64,000 nt of DNA from Costus lasius. Taxonomy: Eukaryota; Streptophyta; Magnoliopsida; Zingiberales; Costaceae. The notes under the pieces were generated by a model. The model was not told the origin of the DNA. It was given only the letters and a program-made list of their open reading frames with translations, and made no database searches. Numbering within the stretch: the first letter of the stretch is position 1; every line of letters starts with the position of its first letter. Made by a program: the position numbers and the translations under genes. The stretch is from the NCBI GenBank assembly GCA_027563935.2, contig CM050446.2:28461501-28525500 (forward strand), written 5' to 3'. This document shows positions 10,867 through 22,553 of the stretch, in pieces.

Positions 10867-12544
10867 TGTAAGACCCCTTTCTAGAGGGGGGGGCGAAACC
10901 CAATAAGTGGCGCAAATAAAATTTCATGCGGAATCAAGGGTTTCATAAGATCATTAGCAAGAACACATGATCAACTTCATAAAGATTGGATTCATACCAT
11001 AGCCATTTCGCTTGGATGGCGATTTGGAAGAAGAGAGAGCGAGAGGATCTCCTCCAAAGGATGTGCACACTAGATGAAGAAGTCGCCTACTCCCTTGGTA
11101 CTCCTTGTGCTAGCAAGGCTCCAAGAGGTCTCGATCCGTGAGGGAAGATGAGATGAGTTGCTTGGCGAATTCTCCTTGGCCGAATGCTTCTCTATCTCTC
11201 GTTGACACAAGCCACACGAGAACAAGAGCGAAGAGGAGCGACGAGAGTAACGTTCACATTGAACGTGGGGCGTGGTTTCTAAAAATAGCAACCCATAAAC
11301 TCGCCTTCAACTCTCATGCGATCAAGCATTTACATCAAGTGAACCGATCGCATACGCCACTCTCTTTGAACCAAGCGTTCACCTAAGTGAACCGGTTCTA
11401 ATAAGGTTGGTTCAAAGACCAAACCAAAATAGCCCAAGTCATGGTCTAGATCTAATTGGACCCAATGGTTCCAGATCTAACCGCTCATCTCTGATGCTGC
11501 TGATCTCACCGATCTAACATCCATTCTCTCGATCAAAGCTTACCGATCTCAAGCCCTAATCAATCAAACATGATCAGACCAGATCTCACTTACAATCAGA
11601 GATTAAATCCCTTTTAAACTGAACCCAAACAATTCAGTCCACATGATCTGACTTAAGTAAGCCATATCATCAAATTGTGCGACCCTGAGGGTTTCCTTTA
11701 AATGTCGGTAACGATAACTTACGTTATCACGATCAGTGAGGGGTATCTAGCAACACATCACTGTCTCCCGATATAAAGGAAAGAGTCTTCCAAGACTACA
11801 CCCAAACCACAGCACAAGTGTGAATCTACTCACTAGGCATACATGATTCCTTTGCCACTGGATGTTCTTATTGGACAAGCTAGTCAAGCCTGTAACTCCA
11901 ATATGATGAACATGATTAGATCAGATGATCACAGTCATCTGGGTATGGCCATACACTTTCTCAATCATCTCATCCAGGGGGGCCCCTTTAGAACATCACA
12001 CTCCAATCAAGGAGACGGCAATCCTATATCTATCACTAGTGCCCTAACCTGACTTATGATCATTATCCAAGATAGTCTATAACCATTATGTTTCAAATGA
12101 TATTGAACTACCTCAAAACAATGACAATCATCATTTAGAAACACAAGTGATCTCAAGTCAGAGGAAATGTGCCACTTGTTGCATACAAGGATTATTCACA
12201 TTGTGACAAGCAATTGAATATCCTAGTAGGGTCTGTCCAGTACAACCAATGTACCCATGAGTCTACATCTTATTCCATGCTCGAAGCATCCTATAAGATT
12301 AGAACACATATTAGTCTCAATCATATCAAGGCTGTCTCATGTTCACCAAGATATCTCGACTAAGGACATATAGCATGTCAGCCTAGCTGAACAGCATTGA
12401 GACATTATTCAGAAGTATACATATTGCAGCAGATGATGTAACAAACTGAATAACAACCATTGCCTTTATAAACTTAAGAGTTTATACATGATACTGATAC
12501 AATCCCAAGGCCTCAAACATTAGCCTTAAGGGCATACCCCAACA
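10867..12544 (-). repeat. 5' LTR of Copia-1 (right)
   Basis: 1,678 bp partner of the left LTR with the same TG/CA ends, followed by the CCATG duplication at 12545-12549. Both differences from the left copy look like CpG transitions in this copy. Confidence 0.96.
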
Positions 12545-12549
12545 CCATG
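12545..12549. repeat. Target site duplication CCATG (right, Copia-1)
   Basis: Identical to 3443-3447 on the other side of the element. Confidence 0.95.
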
Positions 12550-12622
12550 GTCATTTAAAACAAGTCTAGTTTAAATGACTCGAAGTAGTACTAATCTGTT
12601 GTTTCTTGGTTGTTGTAGAACA

Positions 12623-13045
12623 ATGGCTATGAACAATAGCAGTTGATCATTGCGATCTACCCTGGAAAGAGATAAGTTGGTTGGATCTAACTTAATGGAT
12701 TGGTATATGAACTTGAAAATTGTGCTCAAGCTCGAGAGGAAGCTATATGTCCTTAAGCAGCTTATTCCTAAGCCACTTCCATGCTCGGCCTCAGCGGCTG
12801 AGAAGGATGCTTATAATGAGCATCAGGCTGATACTTTGGAGCTTGCACAATTGATGGTAACCAACATGTCGCCCGAGTTTCAAGGGCAATATGAATTAAA
12901 GAGTGCTTCTGAGATTATCTCTAATCTAAGGTAGCTCTTTGATGAATTGGTTGAGCTCAACCCTCCTAAAGTAGACATTCAATGTGTTGAGCCCAAAGGC
13001 TTAACAAAGACATTGAAGATAAAGATGGAAAGAATCAGGAATAAT
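12623..13045 (+). pseudogene. Gag N-terminal remnant of Copia element E0
   Basis: This is the continuation of E0 after Copia-1. From ATG at 12623 the frame hits TGA at 12644-12646, then encodes a recognisable Copia Gag N-terminus with STLERDKLVGSN, DWYMNLKIVLKLERKLYVL and a downstream MVTNMSPEFQGQYE-type segment, like the Copia-1 Gag. TAG at 12932-12934 interrupts the frame and similarity fades by about 13040, where an unrelated LTR begins. Pol is absent. The rest of E0 is truncated or outside recognition. Confidence 0.8.
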
Positions 13046-13054
13046 CAGTGCTAT

Positions 13055-13985
13055 TGATGATACCAAAATATATAGTATATTTTGCATCATTCTATATATC
13101 TTTTCATGCTAAATTGAAGCTCTTTTGCTTATTTTTGTACCAAATTTATCAAGTGTTGCAAAATCTACTTCTATTTTGATTTTTGATGATGTTCAGGTAA
13201 AAAGGCACTATCTTGAGGTGTTTTCGAGCAAAATCAAATACATGGAAGGGTTCCAATCATCAAGAAGAGATCACATGACAAATTTCATGCGAATCGAGGC
13301 AACAAACCAAAATACAACAGTGCCGTAATCTATATTACGGTACCGTATTTTCGTACAATACCGTAATATCAGCGCACCTACCATAATTTTGGGGAGTTTT
13401 TCACCAGAACGTTTTCCGGATTTTACAGAACTACTGTAAACTATTTCACGGGCTGTAATTTCCAAACGATCCCGACCAAAGTATTTAGCCGATTTTATGG
13501 CACCGCCGTGAAGCATTTTGTGGTGCCATATTTTGTGAAGATCTCAGACCAGAACACTTGACTGATTTTACGGCAGTGTCGTAACATATTACACTGCCGT
13601 AATTTCCTTCTAGAACACGATTTCCACAGTCCAATTCGAAGTCCGATTTTTGCGGAGAAGATTACAGATGATCCGACCTTTAAACTCGAAGCCATAAGAA
13701 GAAGAAAAGGAGCTCTGGACGAGGAGAACAGGAGGACACCGAAAGCCCCAATTTTCATCCATCATAAAGAGAGAAATCGAGATTTCAGCCCCCGCCTAGG
13801 GTTTCACCGCCGCGACGCACATAGTGCATCTCTGGCCGTGAAATTTAAAGGGAAGCTACGCCTGGAGTAAGAGAACACGCCCCAAAAGTTTCAGAGGGAA
13901 AGGAGATCAATTGGAGGAGAAACCAACGAAAAGGGAGGCGCCGCTACTGTTCATCGACGCTCATATCAAAATAACAGTTTACCGT
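13055..13985 (+). repeat. Truncated LTR of an Athila-like family (LTR-X)
   Basis: It starts TGATGATACCAAAATATATAG and follows the plus-strand solo LTR at 32298-34170 through its palindrome-rich section, then loses similarity near 13970. The 3' half of the LTR is missing, so this is a truncated copy fused to the next element rather than a clean insertion. Confidence 0.65.
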
Positions 13986-14329
13986 ACTCACGAAGAGATT
14001 GCCGCGAGAATCATGGTCCGTGAGTAACTCATGGCTGCACCCGTGAATATCTTGTTTGGTGCTTGTTTTTCATATAAAAATACTCAAAAATTTCCTGTAC
14101 ATAAAACAACTTATTACAAAAATTTTTCATCAATAAAAATTCATCAAATCATACTGCAAAAATTAAAAGAAATTCAAAAATAAAACTAAGAGTAGTAAAA
14201 GCCAAAAACCTGAGTTGCCTCCCAAAAAGCACTTGTTTAAGGTCATTAGCTTGACCAAAGCTAGTATTAAGGATGTTCTGATAGATTAGATAGAATCAAG
14301 TGCACATCTTCTTCAACTTGTTCGTCTTC

Positions 14330-17300
14330 AAAACAATGCTTCAAGCGTTGCCCATTCACTTTGAAACTTTCTTGTCCTTCCTTTGATATCTCTACTGCGC
14401 CGTATGGGAATATTCTCTTAACAACAAAGGGCCTTGATCAGCGACTCCTTAATTTCCCTGGAAACAATCTAAGATGTGAGTTATATAGTAAAACCTTGTC
14501 TCCTTCAAAAAATTCTTTCTTTGAGATTCACTGATCGTGCCACTTTTTGGTGCATTCTTTATATATCCGGGCACTCTCATAGGCGAAATTCCTGATTTCA
14601 TCGAGTTCATTCAACTGAAATTTTCTCTTCTCCTTAGCACTCTTTAGGTCATAATTCAGCTTCTTCACCGCCCAATAAGCCCTGTGCTTAAGTTCCACGA
14701 GTAAGTGACAAGATTTGCCATAAACAATTTGGAACGAAGACATACCTAATGGTGTTTTAAAAGCTGTCCTATAGACCCAAAAAGCATCATCAAGCTTCAG
14801 CGCCCAGTCCTTCCTTGCCCCTGACACGGTCTTCTCAAGAATCCTTTTTATCTCTCGATTTGAGACCTCCACTTGTCCACTCATCTGTGGATGATATGGT
14901 GTAGTAACTTTATGATGTACCCCATATTTCTTTAACAATGACTTGAACTTGTGTTCTATGACATGAGAGCCATCATCACTTATCAGAACCCTGGGAACAC
15001 CAAATCTAGGAAATATTGTTTTCTTGAACATCTTGGCTACAATTCGTGAATCGTTAATGGTCTCAGCAGATGCCTCAACCCATTTAGATACATAATTAAC
15101 GCATAGAATAATATATTTTTTTCCACAAGAGGTAGGAAAAGGACCTATAAAATCTATACCCCAAACGTCAAAAATCTCAACTTCTAAGATACTGTGTTGA
15201 GGAAGTTCATCCTTTCTAGCAATATTACCAACTCACTGGCATTTATCACAAGATTGGATAAATTTCCTAGCGTCACAAAAAATTGTTGGCCAAAAGAAAC
15301 CTGATTGGAGAATTTTGAATGCAGTTTTTGATGCACTGGCATGCCCTCCGTAAGGAGAAGAATGACAGTGAGAAAGCACGTCGGGAATCTCTTCCTCTGG
15401 CAAACATCTTCTGAACAAGCTATCTGCGCATCGTAAATATAAATACGGTTCATCCCAGAAAAAATGCTTAACGTCCGATTTGAACTTCTTCTTTCCTTGT
15501 GATGTCAGATCAGGAGGCATAATATTAGACACGAGAAAGTTTACAATATCTGCATACCATGGTGTCTCTTGTCTTATGATAGCAAAAAGATACTCTTCTA
15601 GAAAAGAGTCATTGATCTCCAAATCGTCCTCCACGTCTTTTTCCTTGGTCAGTCTAGACAAATAATCCGCCACTAAATTCTCTGCCCCTTTCTTATCTCT
15701 TATCTCAAAATCAAATTCTTGTAGGAGTAATATCCATCGAATCAATTTGGGCTTCGCATCTTTTTTACTTACCAAATATTTTATCACTGAATGATCTGTA
15801 AAGACAACAACCTTAGAGTTAATAATATAGGAGTGAAATTTATTAAAAGCAAAAACAATGGCAAGAAGCTCCTTTTCGGTTATTGCATAATTAATTTGTG
15901 CCCCGTCTAAAGTCTTGCTAGCATAAAGTCTGTTATCTTTTCGTTGTCTCAACATTGCTCCTACTACTTGGTCACTTGCATCGCACATCAACTCATATCG
16001 GAATGTCCAATCCAGTGGTTGCATAATGGGTGTGGAGGCAAGGGGCCTTCTTCAATTTTTTAAAAGCTTCAATACAGTCCCTGTCAAAAAGAAAATCAAC
16101 ATCTTTAGCCAATAAATTTGTGAGAGACCTAGCAATTTTAGAAAAATCTTTAGTAAATCGGCGGTAAAATCTAGCATGTCCCAAGAAACTTCGAATTTCT
16201 TTGACTGAGGTAGGTGGAGGTAGTTTCTCAATAACTTCAATCTTAGCCTTATCCACTTCTATGCCTCTCTGTGAGATAAGATGTCCAAGGACAATTCCCT
16301 CTTGAACCATAAAATGGCATTTCTCCCGGTTAAGGACTAGATTCACTTCCTCACATCTCTGCAAAATGTGCAACAAGTTAGATAGACAATCATCAAATGA
16401 AGAACGATAAACTGAAAAATCATCCATAAAAACATCCATAATATTTTCAATGAAATCAGAAAAAATGGTCATCATGCATCATTGAAAAGTGACCAGCGCA
16501 TTGCATAAACCAAAAGGCATGCGCCTATATGCAAAAGTCCCATATGGGCACGTAAAAGTAGTCTTCTCTTGATCTTCAGGATGAATAGGTATCTGAAAGA
16601 ATCCTAAAAAACCATCAAGAAAACTAAAGTAAGAATTAGTGCCCAGTCGTTCAAGCATTTGGTCAATAAAAGGAAGGGGAAAATGATCTTTTCCGGTGTC
16701 CTTATTTAATTTTCGGTAATCAATGCACATGCGCCACCTGGTTACCATCCTCATCAGAATCAATTCGTTATTCTCATTTCTTACTGCTATAACTCCTCCT
16801 TTCTTTGGAACAACATGAATGGGACTAACCCATTCACTATCAGAAATTGGATATATGACCCCCAGCATCTAGTAACTTCAGGACTTCCTTGTTTACCACC
16901 TCCTTCATAGTGGGATTCAGTCGGCGTTGGTACTCTATGGAGGGTTTGCAGTTTTCCTTAAGGAAAATCCTGTGCATACACAATGAAGGGTTAATTCCAC
17001 ATATATCATCCAATGAATATCCAATTACCTTTCTATGCCGTCGAAGCTCATCAAGCAGTTTCTTCATTTGAATTTGATCTAAAGTTGTGCTGACAATCAT
17101 TGGATATGTAGAATCTTCTCCCAAAAATTCATACCTTAATTTTGGTGGGAGCGACTTGATTTCTAATTTATTTGTCTTTAGTGGTTCAGGCTTTACCATG
17201 AGAAGTTTCTCAATTTTGGCTTTATGTGGCTCGATCATCAACCCTGAATCCATAATCTTCGTATAAGCTCGAGCTTCTTCCCCAACATCCTCTTTATCTT

Positions 17301-19521
17301 CCTCTCTAATGAGGCACACCTCCAGAGGGTCTATTTCTCTCTTCAGATCTTCTTCCTTTGTCTCAAGCTCTAAAGCATCAACATTAAGATAGGAATCTGC
17401 AAAAGAAGGCTTTTTTAGATAAGAGGAAAGATCAAAATCAATATTGTTATCTCTGATATTCAGAGTCAATCTCCCTCTCTTCACATCTATCACAGCACCC
17501 GCAGTAGCTAAAAACGGTCTTCCCAGAATAATAGGCAATTTCATGTCTTCCTCCATTTCCAATACCACAAAATCCGCGGGTATGAAAAATTGACCAACTT
17601 TAATAGGGACATCTTCCAAAATCCCCATAGGACATTGAACAGATCGATCTGCCAGTTGTAGTGAGATAGTAGTTAGATTCATGTCACCCATGTCGAGTTT
17701 CTTACAAATTGACAAGGGCATCAGACTCACGCTTGCACCCAAGTCACATATAGCTCCTTCAAAAGACATGTCGCCAATCTGGCAAGGAATTGAGAAACTC
17801 CCTGGATCTTTCAACTTTTGAGGAATCTTGTTTTGAATTATTGCGCTGCATTCCTCTGTAAGAGCCACAGTACCATATTCTTCAATTTTGCGCTAGTTGG
17901 ATAATATGTCTTTCAAAAATTTCGCATATGTAGGCATCTGTGACAAGGCATCTGTGAAGGGAATGTTGATGTATAACTTTTTTAATACCTCTAGGAATTT
18001 TTCAAATTGCTTATCCAACTTTGCCTTGGCTAGTCTCTGAGGAAAAGGAACTGGTGGAACATATGCAGGTGGTCCCACATAAGTCTCCTCCTTCTCCTTC
18101 TCCTTCTCCTTCTCCTTCTCCTTCTCTATAGGTATCTCCTTATTAGGCTGGGATTCTTCAAGTTGATTTTTGGCAACTTCGGGTGTGGGCTCTTCATCAG
18201 GCATCTAGGGCTCATCCAACTGCTTACCACTCCTTGTGGTTATTGCACTACACTACTCCCTAGAACTCTCCTCTGGTTGCCTTGTAGATCTTCCCGTCAG
18301 CCCATTGGAGGCACTCACCTTCTAAGCTATCTAGCTCTCTAACATCTTATTGAGGGTAGCCAAAGCATCCACATAGGATGTCAGACACTTAATAGCATCA
18401 AAGACGTCCTCGTTATATTTCTTTTGATCTATAACAAATCCTTCCAAAAGTGTCTCCAAGTTAGACTTCTGGGGCTGTCCATATTGCCTAGATTGAAAAC
18501 CTGGTGGTGGCCTGCTATTCTACTGATTGTACTGTGGAGGAGCTTGCCCTTGATTGTTCTTGTATGATAGATTAGGGTGGTTCCTCCATCCTGGATTATA
18601 GGTTGCAGAATATGGGTCATTCACTAGTCTTTGATTAAAGTTTCCCAATGCATTGACCTGCTCATGACTAGAATCGTCTTGTGATGAAGCTATGAGCTGA
18701 CAATCATATGAATTATGTCCTAAAACACCACACACTTCACAAGAAACAGCATTAACGACAACTGAGAGAAAAGTAAAAGAATCTAGTTTCTGTGCTAGAG
18801 AATCTACCTTAGCCGCAAGAGATGTTAAGGTGTCATTACTATACTTACCAAGTCCCGTAGAAGTAGTACCTCACTCATTAGACCAATGGTTATGATTCAT
18901 AGCCATGTCCTCAAGCAAAGTAGTTGTCTCCTCCACGCCCTTGTTCATAATAGCTCCTCTAGCCGCAGCATCCACCATCAACTTTGTATTGTAGTCCAAT
19001 CCATTATAGAAGATATGGATTAAGACCCATTTTTCAAGTCCATGGTGCAGACACATACGCTGGAGCTCCTTGAAGCGATCCCATGCGTCATAAAGAGATT
19101 CTCCCTCACGTTGTCCAAAGCAGGTAATCAAGTTTCACAATTGGACTGTCTTGCTAGGTGGGAAGTATTTATTCAAAAAGGCTCTTGAAAGCTCGTCCCA
19201 AGTGGTAATCGATCCTGCTGGTAAAGAATACAGCCAAGCTCTTGCACGGTCCCTGAGAGAAAACGGAAAAAGTCTCAATCTTATTGCATCAGAAGATACA
19301 CCGTTGACCTTAACGGTGTTACAATATTCTAAAAACAAAGCGAGATGAAGATTAGGGTCTTGGTTTGGGGAACCCCCAAACTGATTTTGTTGAACCATTG
19401 TCATCAGCGCTGACTTGAGCTCAAAGTTGTTCGCCTCCACATTAGGTCGAACTATGCTTGAATTTAAACCCTGTATATTTGGTACTGCAAAATCTCTCAA
19501 AGACTGGTTGTTCACTACCAT
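14330..19521 (-). pseudogene. Athila gag-pro-pol, broken by nonsense codons and frameshifts
   Basis: Gag starts at ATG 19521 and includes a CCHC knuckle (CEVCGVLGHNSYDC, about 18690-18731). Protease with DLGASVSLMP lies in 16840-17868. RT covers about 16868-15993 (FMDDFSVY), RNase H starts near 16024 (CDASD), and integrase runs to about 14438 (zinc region ending CDKCQ, then core). From 19521 to about 16860 the frame is uninterrupted by indels. A G-run insertion near 16862 shifts the frame and another shift lies near 16040. In-frame stops are TGA at 19135, 18871, 16479, 15233, 14528 and 14438, and TAG at 18520, 18331, 18322, 18253, 18205 and 17893 (lower coordinate of each). None is TAA. Confidence 0.88.
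18088..18126. repeat. CTCCTT microsatellite inside Athila gag
   Basis: Repeats of six bases encode an alternating Glu-Lys stretch on the minus strand. This is a length-variable linker in the Gag-protease region. Confidence 0.7.
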
Positions 19522-19769
19522 TGCACCTTCTTTTGAAGTCTTTTATTTCTGGAACTGTAATCTTCTTCGAAGACAAAATGTGCGTTCGATCTCTGGGACT
19601 TCAGGAAATAAAGTACCTGCACGTGAAACTCTGAGCATGCAACGTGTAAGTCAAAGTGGGAATGAAATAACAATAAAAAGAAAAGAAAAACAAATGCTAA
19701 AGTTAAAAAAAAAAGAAAATATGCCTAGTCTCCAAACTTATCAATTAAGTCAATATTAACTAGCCGAAT

Positions 19770-19786
19770 CCCCGGCAACGGTGCCA
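19770..19786 (-). other. Primer binding site of Athila element (tRNA-Asp type)
   Basis: Minus-strand TGGCACCGTTGCCGGGG matches the usual Athila PBS TGGCGCCGTTGCCGGGG with one C-to-T-type change in GGCGCC. Confidence 0.85.
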
Positions 19787-19792
19787 AAAACT

Positions 19793-20974
19793 TGATACGG
19801 ATTACCTCATCCCAAAGCGTAACCCAATGTCTAACTACGTTAACTCCCTACTCACGTGACAGTTAACTTACCCTAACCCATTAAGTTCTGTGAAAAGCCT
19901 AATAAATCCTACAAACGAATCCAAACTACTCTCGTGATTGGATTTGCATATTAAAATAGATTTGACGTTGCAATTCACCTCCCGGTACTTCTCGCAACGT
20001 CTAAAACGCAATTGTATGAGGCCAGCGTAAACTACAGATTAAGCATAATTTCAATCAAATCATGATAAAATAATCGTATCAAAGGAATAAAGAATACAGT
20101 TTAACTCATAATTGTCAACGGGCTATGCCCTTAATCCCGAAATAAAAGTTACTTGCTCATGTTCTGAAGAAACAGCATGTTTATATGATAAACAAGCATA
20201 AAATCTTCTCGAAATCACAAGAACTTCACTAAGAAAATAGTTAAATTGGCTTCCCCTCGATCTAAAGATGAAGAAGAGCCGATCAAACTTCTCTTTTGCA
20301 TGAAATCTCGCTGAAATCTGCTCAGGAATTGGAATTTCGCCTCAGTCGCCGCCGCCGATCGTCTTGGTCAGAAAAGTCCTCCTTAAACCCTCCAAAAATC
20401 CAATCTTTTATACTTTGACCGATCTAGAACCCTTCAAGGAACGTTTCTGGAGTGTTTGGATCAAATTCGGTTTGATTTGGAGTTGAATCGAGTGAAAAAC
20501 TCGAAGGGGCGGACGTTTTCACAGCCTGTAATGCATTTACGGCCGAGGCCATAAATGTTTCTGTGCCTACAGCCCTTTGTACAAAGAAATTTTCACGGAC
20601 TGTGAAGGATTCACGGCCTCACCCGTGAAAGTTTCTGTAGACTTCCATACTTAGCCACATTTCGCCCGTTTGAATGCCAAGTTTACGGCTGACCCAATAA
20701 TTACGGCCAAGGCCGTGAAAATCGCGATCTTCACCATTTTTGCTTCAAATTTGACATATAAGCTCGTGATCTCCTCAGGAATCGTGCTATGGCCTTAAAA
20801 CTCACGAAATCCATTATTTTTGTGCCTTTTTACCTGTATTTTCAATAAAACCAAGAAAAGTAAAGATTCTGTGTCAAGTGAAGTAAAAATACCAAAATTG
20901 GTATAAAATCATGCAATTAAGCCTAAAATATAGTATAAGATACAAGTAAAATGTGCTGTAAATACAATGCATCA
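19793..20974 (-). repeat. 5' LTR of Athila element (right)
   Basis: Plus-strand ends TGATACGGATT and AATGCATCA, with the PBS adjacent on the left. It contains a palindrome-rich section at about 20490-20720 with repeated CACGGCC/GGCCGTGA-like motifs. Its partner LTR was not found. Confidence 0.75.
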
Positions 20975-21345
20975 GAGTGCAACCCACTCCTTGCGGCAAC
21001 AAGAGGATAGCTTGTGGAAGCGTAATCTTGGTGATTGGCGCAAGCTTCAAGCATCTCCCTCCAGGCGTGGATCTCACCTCCTAAGGCTAGCACCAAGCAT
21101 GGAGGTTCAAAGAGGACTCGAGGAGCCCGTATGTGCGCAATTGCAGAGGACATACCAGTTGTGTGTCTTCATCATGGACTAGCTCCTAAGATTGCTTGAT
21201 AAGGTACTACTCTTCACATCCTCATGTTCTCACTCATAAGTGATCCTGGCATTGCTAAGGGAATTCTTCTTTGGGCCATCGCTTCCACTGTAATTAAATT
21301 TTAAATTGCTCCAGGGATTCCTAACACCTTTTTGGAAGGTTCCCC
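20975..21345 (+). repeat. Diverged fragment of an E0/E2-family Copia LTR 3' end
   Basis: CCTAAGGCTAGCACCAAGCA and the following 250 bases resemble the last part of the E0 and E2 LTRs, ending ATTCCTAACA where those end CCCAACA or CCCAATA. No PBS follows. Confidence 0.55.
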
Positions 21346-21359
21346 TGCAATTTCCCTAA

Positions 21360-21886
21360 GTTTTGAATCATGTGAAGAAAAGAGTTTGGCAGCAACATTC
21401 ACGGCCCGTGAGTGGACTCACGGGCGTGTCTGTGAGTATTTCGATCCATATTTCTATCTCTGGCACTTGCTTCTGTTCTCTGCAATGAGCTATTCATGAC
21501 CCGTGAGTGGACTCATGGCCGCGTCCGTGAACATCTCGGTGTAAGGGTCTGCTTCCTACGTGATAGCCTATTTTCTATGCAACGTCGTATTCACAGCCCG
21601 TAAGTGGACTCACGAGTGAGTCTGTGAGTATTTCACACATAATTCGAATTTACTTCAAATTTGATGTATGGCCTCGTTTTTTCATTGCGAATCACCCCGT
21701 GATATCAAAACTCATTAAATCCATTATTTTTAGCGATATTATTTGCATTTGCACAAAAACCAAGAAAAATAAAGATTCTATATAATATGAGAGAAAAACA
21801 TCCTAAAATGGTATAAAATCCTATAATTAAGCTCAAATAAGCATATAAAATATAGTGAAAATGTTATATAAATGCTACGCATCAGG
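21360..21886 (-). repeat. Athila-like LTR fragment
   Basis: It ends GCTACGCATCA and shares AACCAAGAAAA-TAAAGATTCT-type sequence with the LTR at 19793-20974. It holds three copies of a motif like CCCGTGAGTGGACTCACGG at about 21400-21640. Confidence 0.55.
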
Positions 21887-22530
21887 ACCCTAGATTATCA
21901 AACTCCCTATTAGAAGGAAGGGGTAAATTCTCTATTGATTACTCGTACTTCATATAAGACTTATGACATATCCAATCATTACTCCTAGAAGTGTTAGGTT
22001 GTATCAAAGTGCATCACTTATCTTATATAAGAGCCGATGACATCAAATCTAAGGGCCAGAGCATCTTCTATCACTTGTGAATCTTGACCTATGACACCTA
22101 AGTCATAGTTTCATATCGGGTCGGTCCAGTACATCTTGCTCGATGTACCTATGTGTTTGCATTGATGCGTAGCATCCAACTAGCCCACATATTATTCTTA
22201 CATGTACCAAAGTTGCCCCCTATTTACCAAGACACTTCGACTAGGGACTTATTTATGAGATTGAGCAATATCAATCTCTAGAGACATTATCATATTATCC
22301 AATACTTTAGTGCAGACATAGCGATCAACATGATAATGACAATTGTCTTTATTCAATGTATGAATTTACATAGTGTAATTGGTCTTCATGACATACACAC
22401 TAACAGACATAAACCAAACAACTCATGGAAAGTATCATATATCACAGGGCACAATCAATTGAAATTAGTTAATGGACCTCAAAACCCCCAATGGCTTTCA
22501 CATTTATTACATAATATAAACTCATAAGTT
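21887..22530 (-). repeat. Copia LTR fragment (diverged)
   Basis: The wording of this stretch (CTTATGACATATCCAATCA..., GTTAGGTTGTATCAAAG..., GTACATCTTGCTCGATG...) parallels the U3 half of the Copia-2 LTR at about 42100-42600, with many changes. Coding potential is absent. Confidence 0.5.
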
Positions 22531-22553
22531 TCCTATGTCCCTTTAGTGTGGGA

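Larger units (their letters stand above)
3448..12544 (-). mobile_element. Copia-1: near-intact Copia LTR retrotransposon
   Basis: This 9,097 bp element has two 1,678-bp LTRs that begin TG and end CA, CCATG target duplications, a tRNA-iMet PBS inside the right LTR, a polypurine tract inside the left LTR, a 1.8 kb leader and one gag-pol frame on the minus strand. Only two LTR differences were found by eye (about 0.12%), so the insertion is young. It sits in the leader of E0 in the opposite orientation. Size and LTR length fit the Angela-type Copia group, but the lineage is a guess. Two in-frame TAG codons probably make this copy non-autonomous. Confidence 0.96.
14060..20974 (-). mobile_element. 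Athila-type Gypsy retrotransposon, decayed, left LTR missing
   Basis: A minus-strand Gypsy element with gag, protease, RT, RNase H and integrase in that order, a tRNA-Asp-type PBS at 19770-19786, and a right (5') LTR at 19793-20974. Athila assignment rests on the Gag style (FGGSPNQDPNLHL), the DLGASVSLMP protease motif, the FMDD RT motif and the PBS. No matching left LTR is found; the left boundary near 14060 is approximate and abuts a truncated LTR of another family. A further Athila hallmark, a segment reading GGAGGCAACTCAGG on the minus strand, is at about 14212-14225. Confidence 0.88.

Noticed and set aside
18088..18126. Possible CRISPR-like short repeat
   Set aside because: It is a simple CTCCTT microsatellite in a plant retrotransposon gag region; no spacers. 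No CRISPR array or cas gene occurs in the window.
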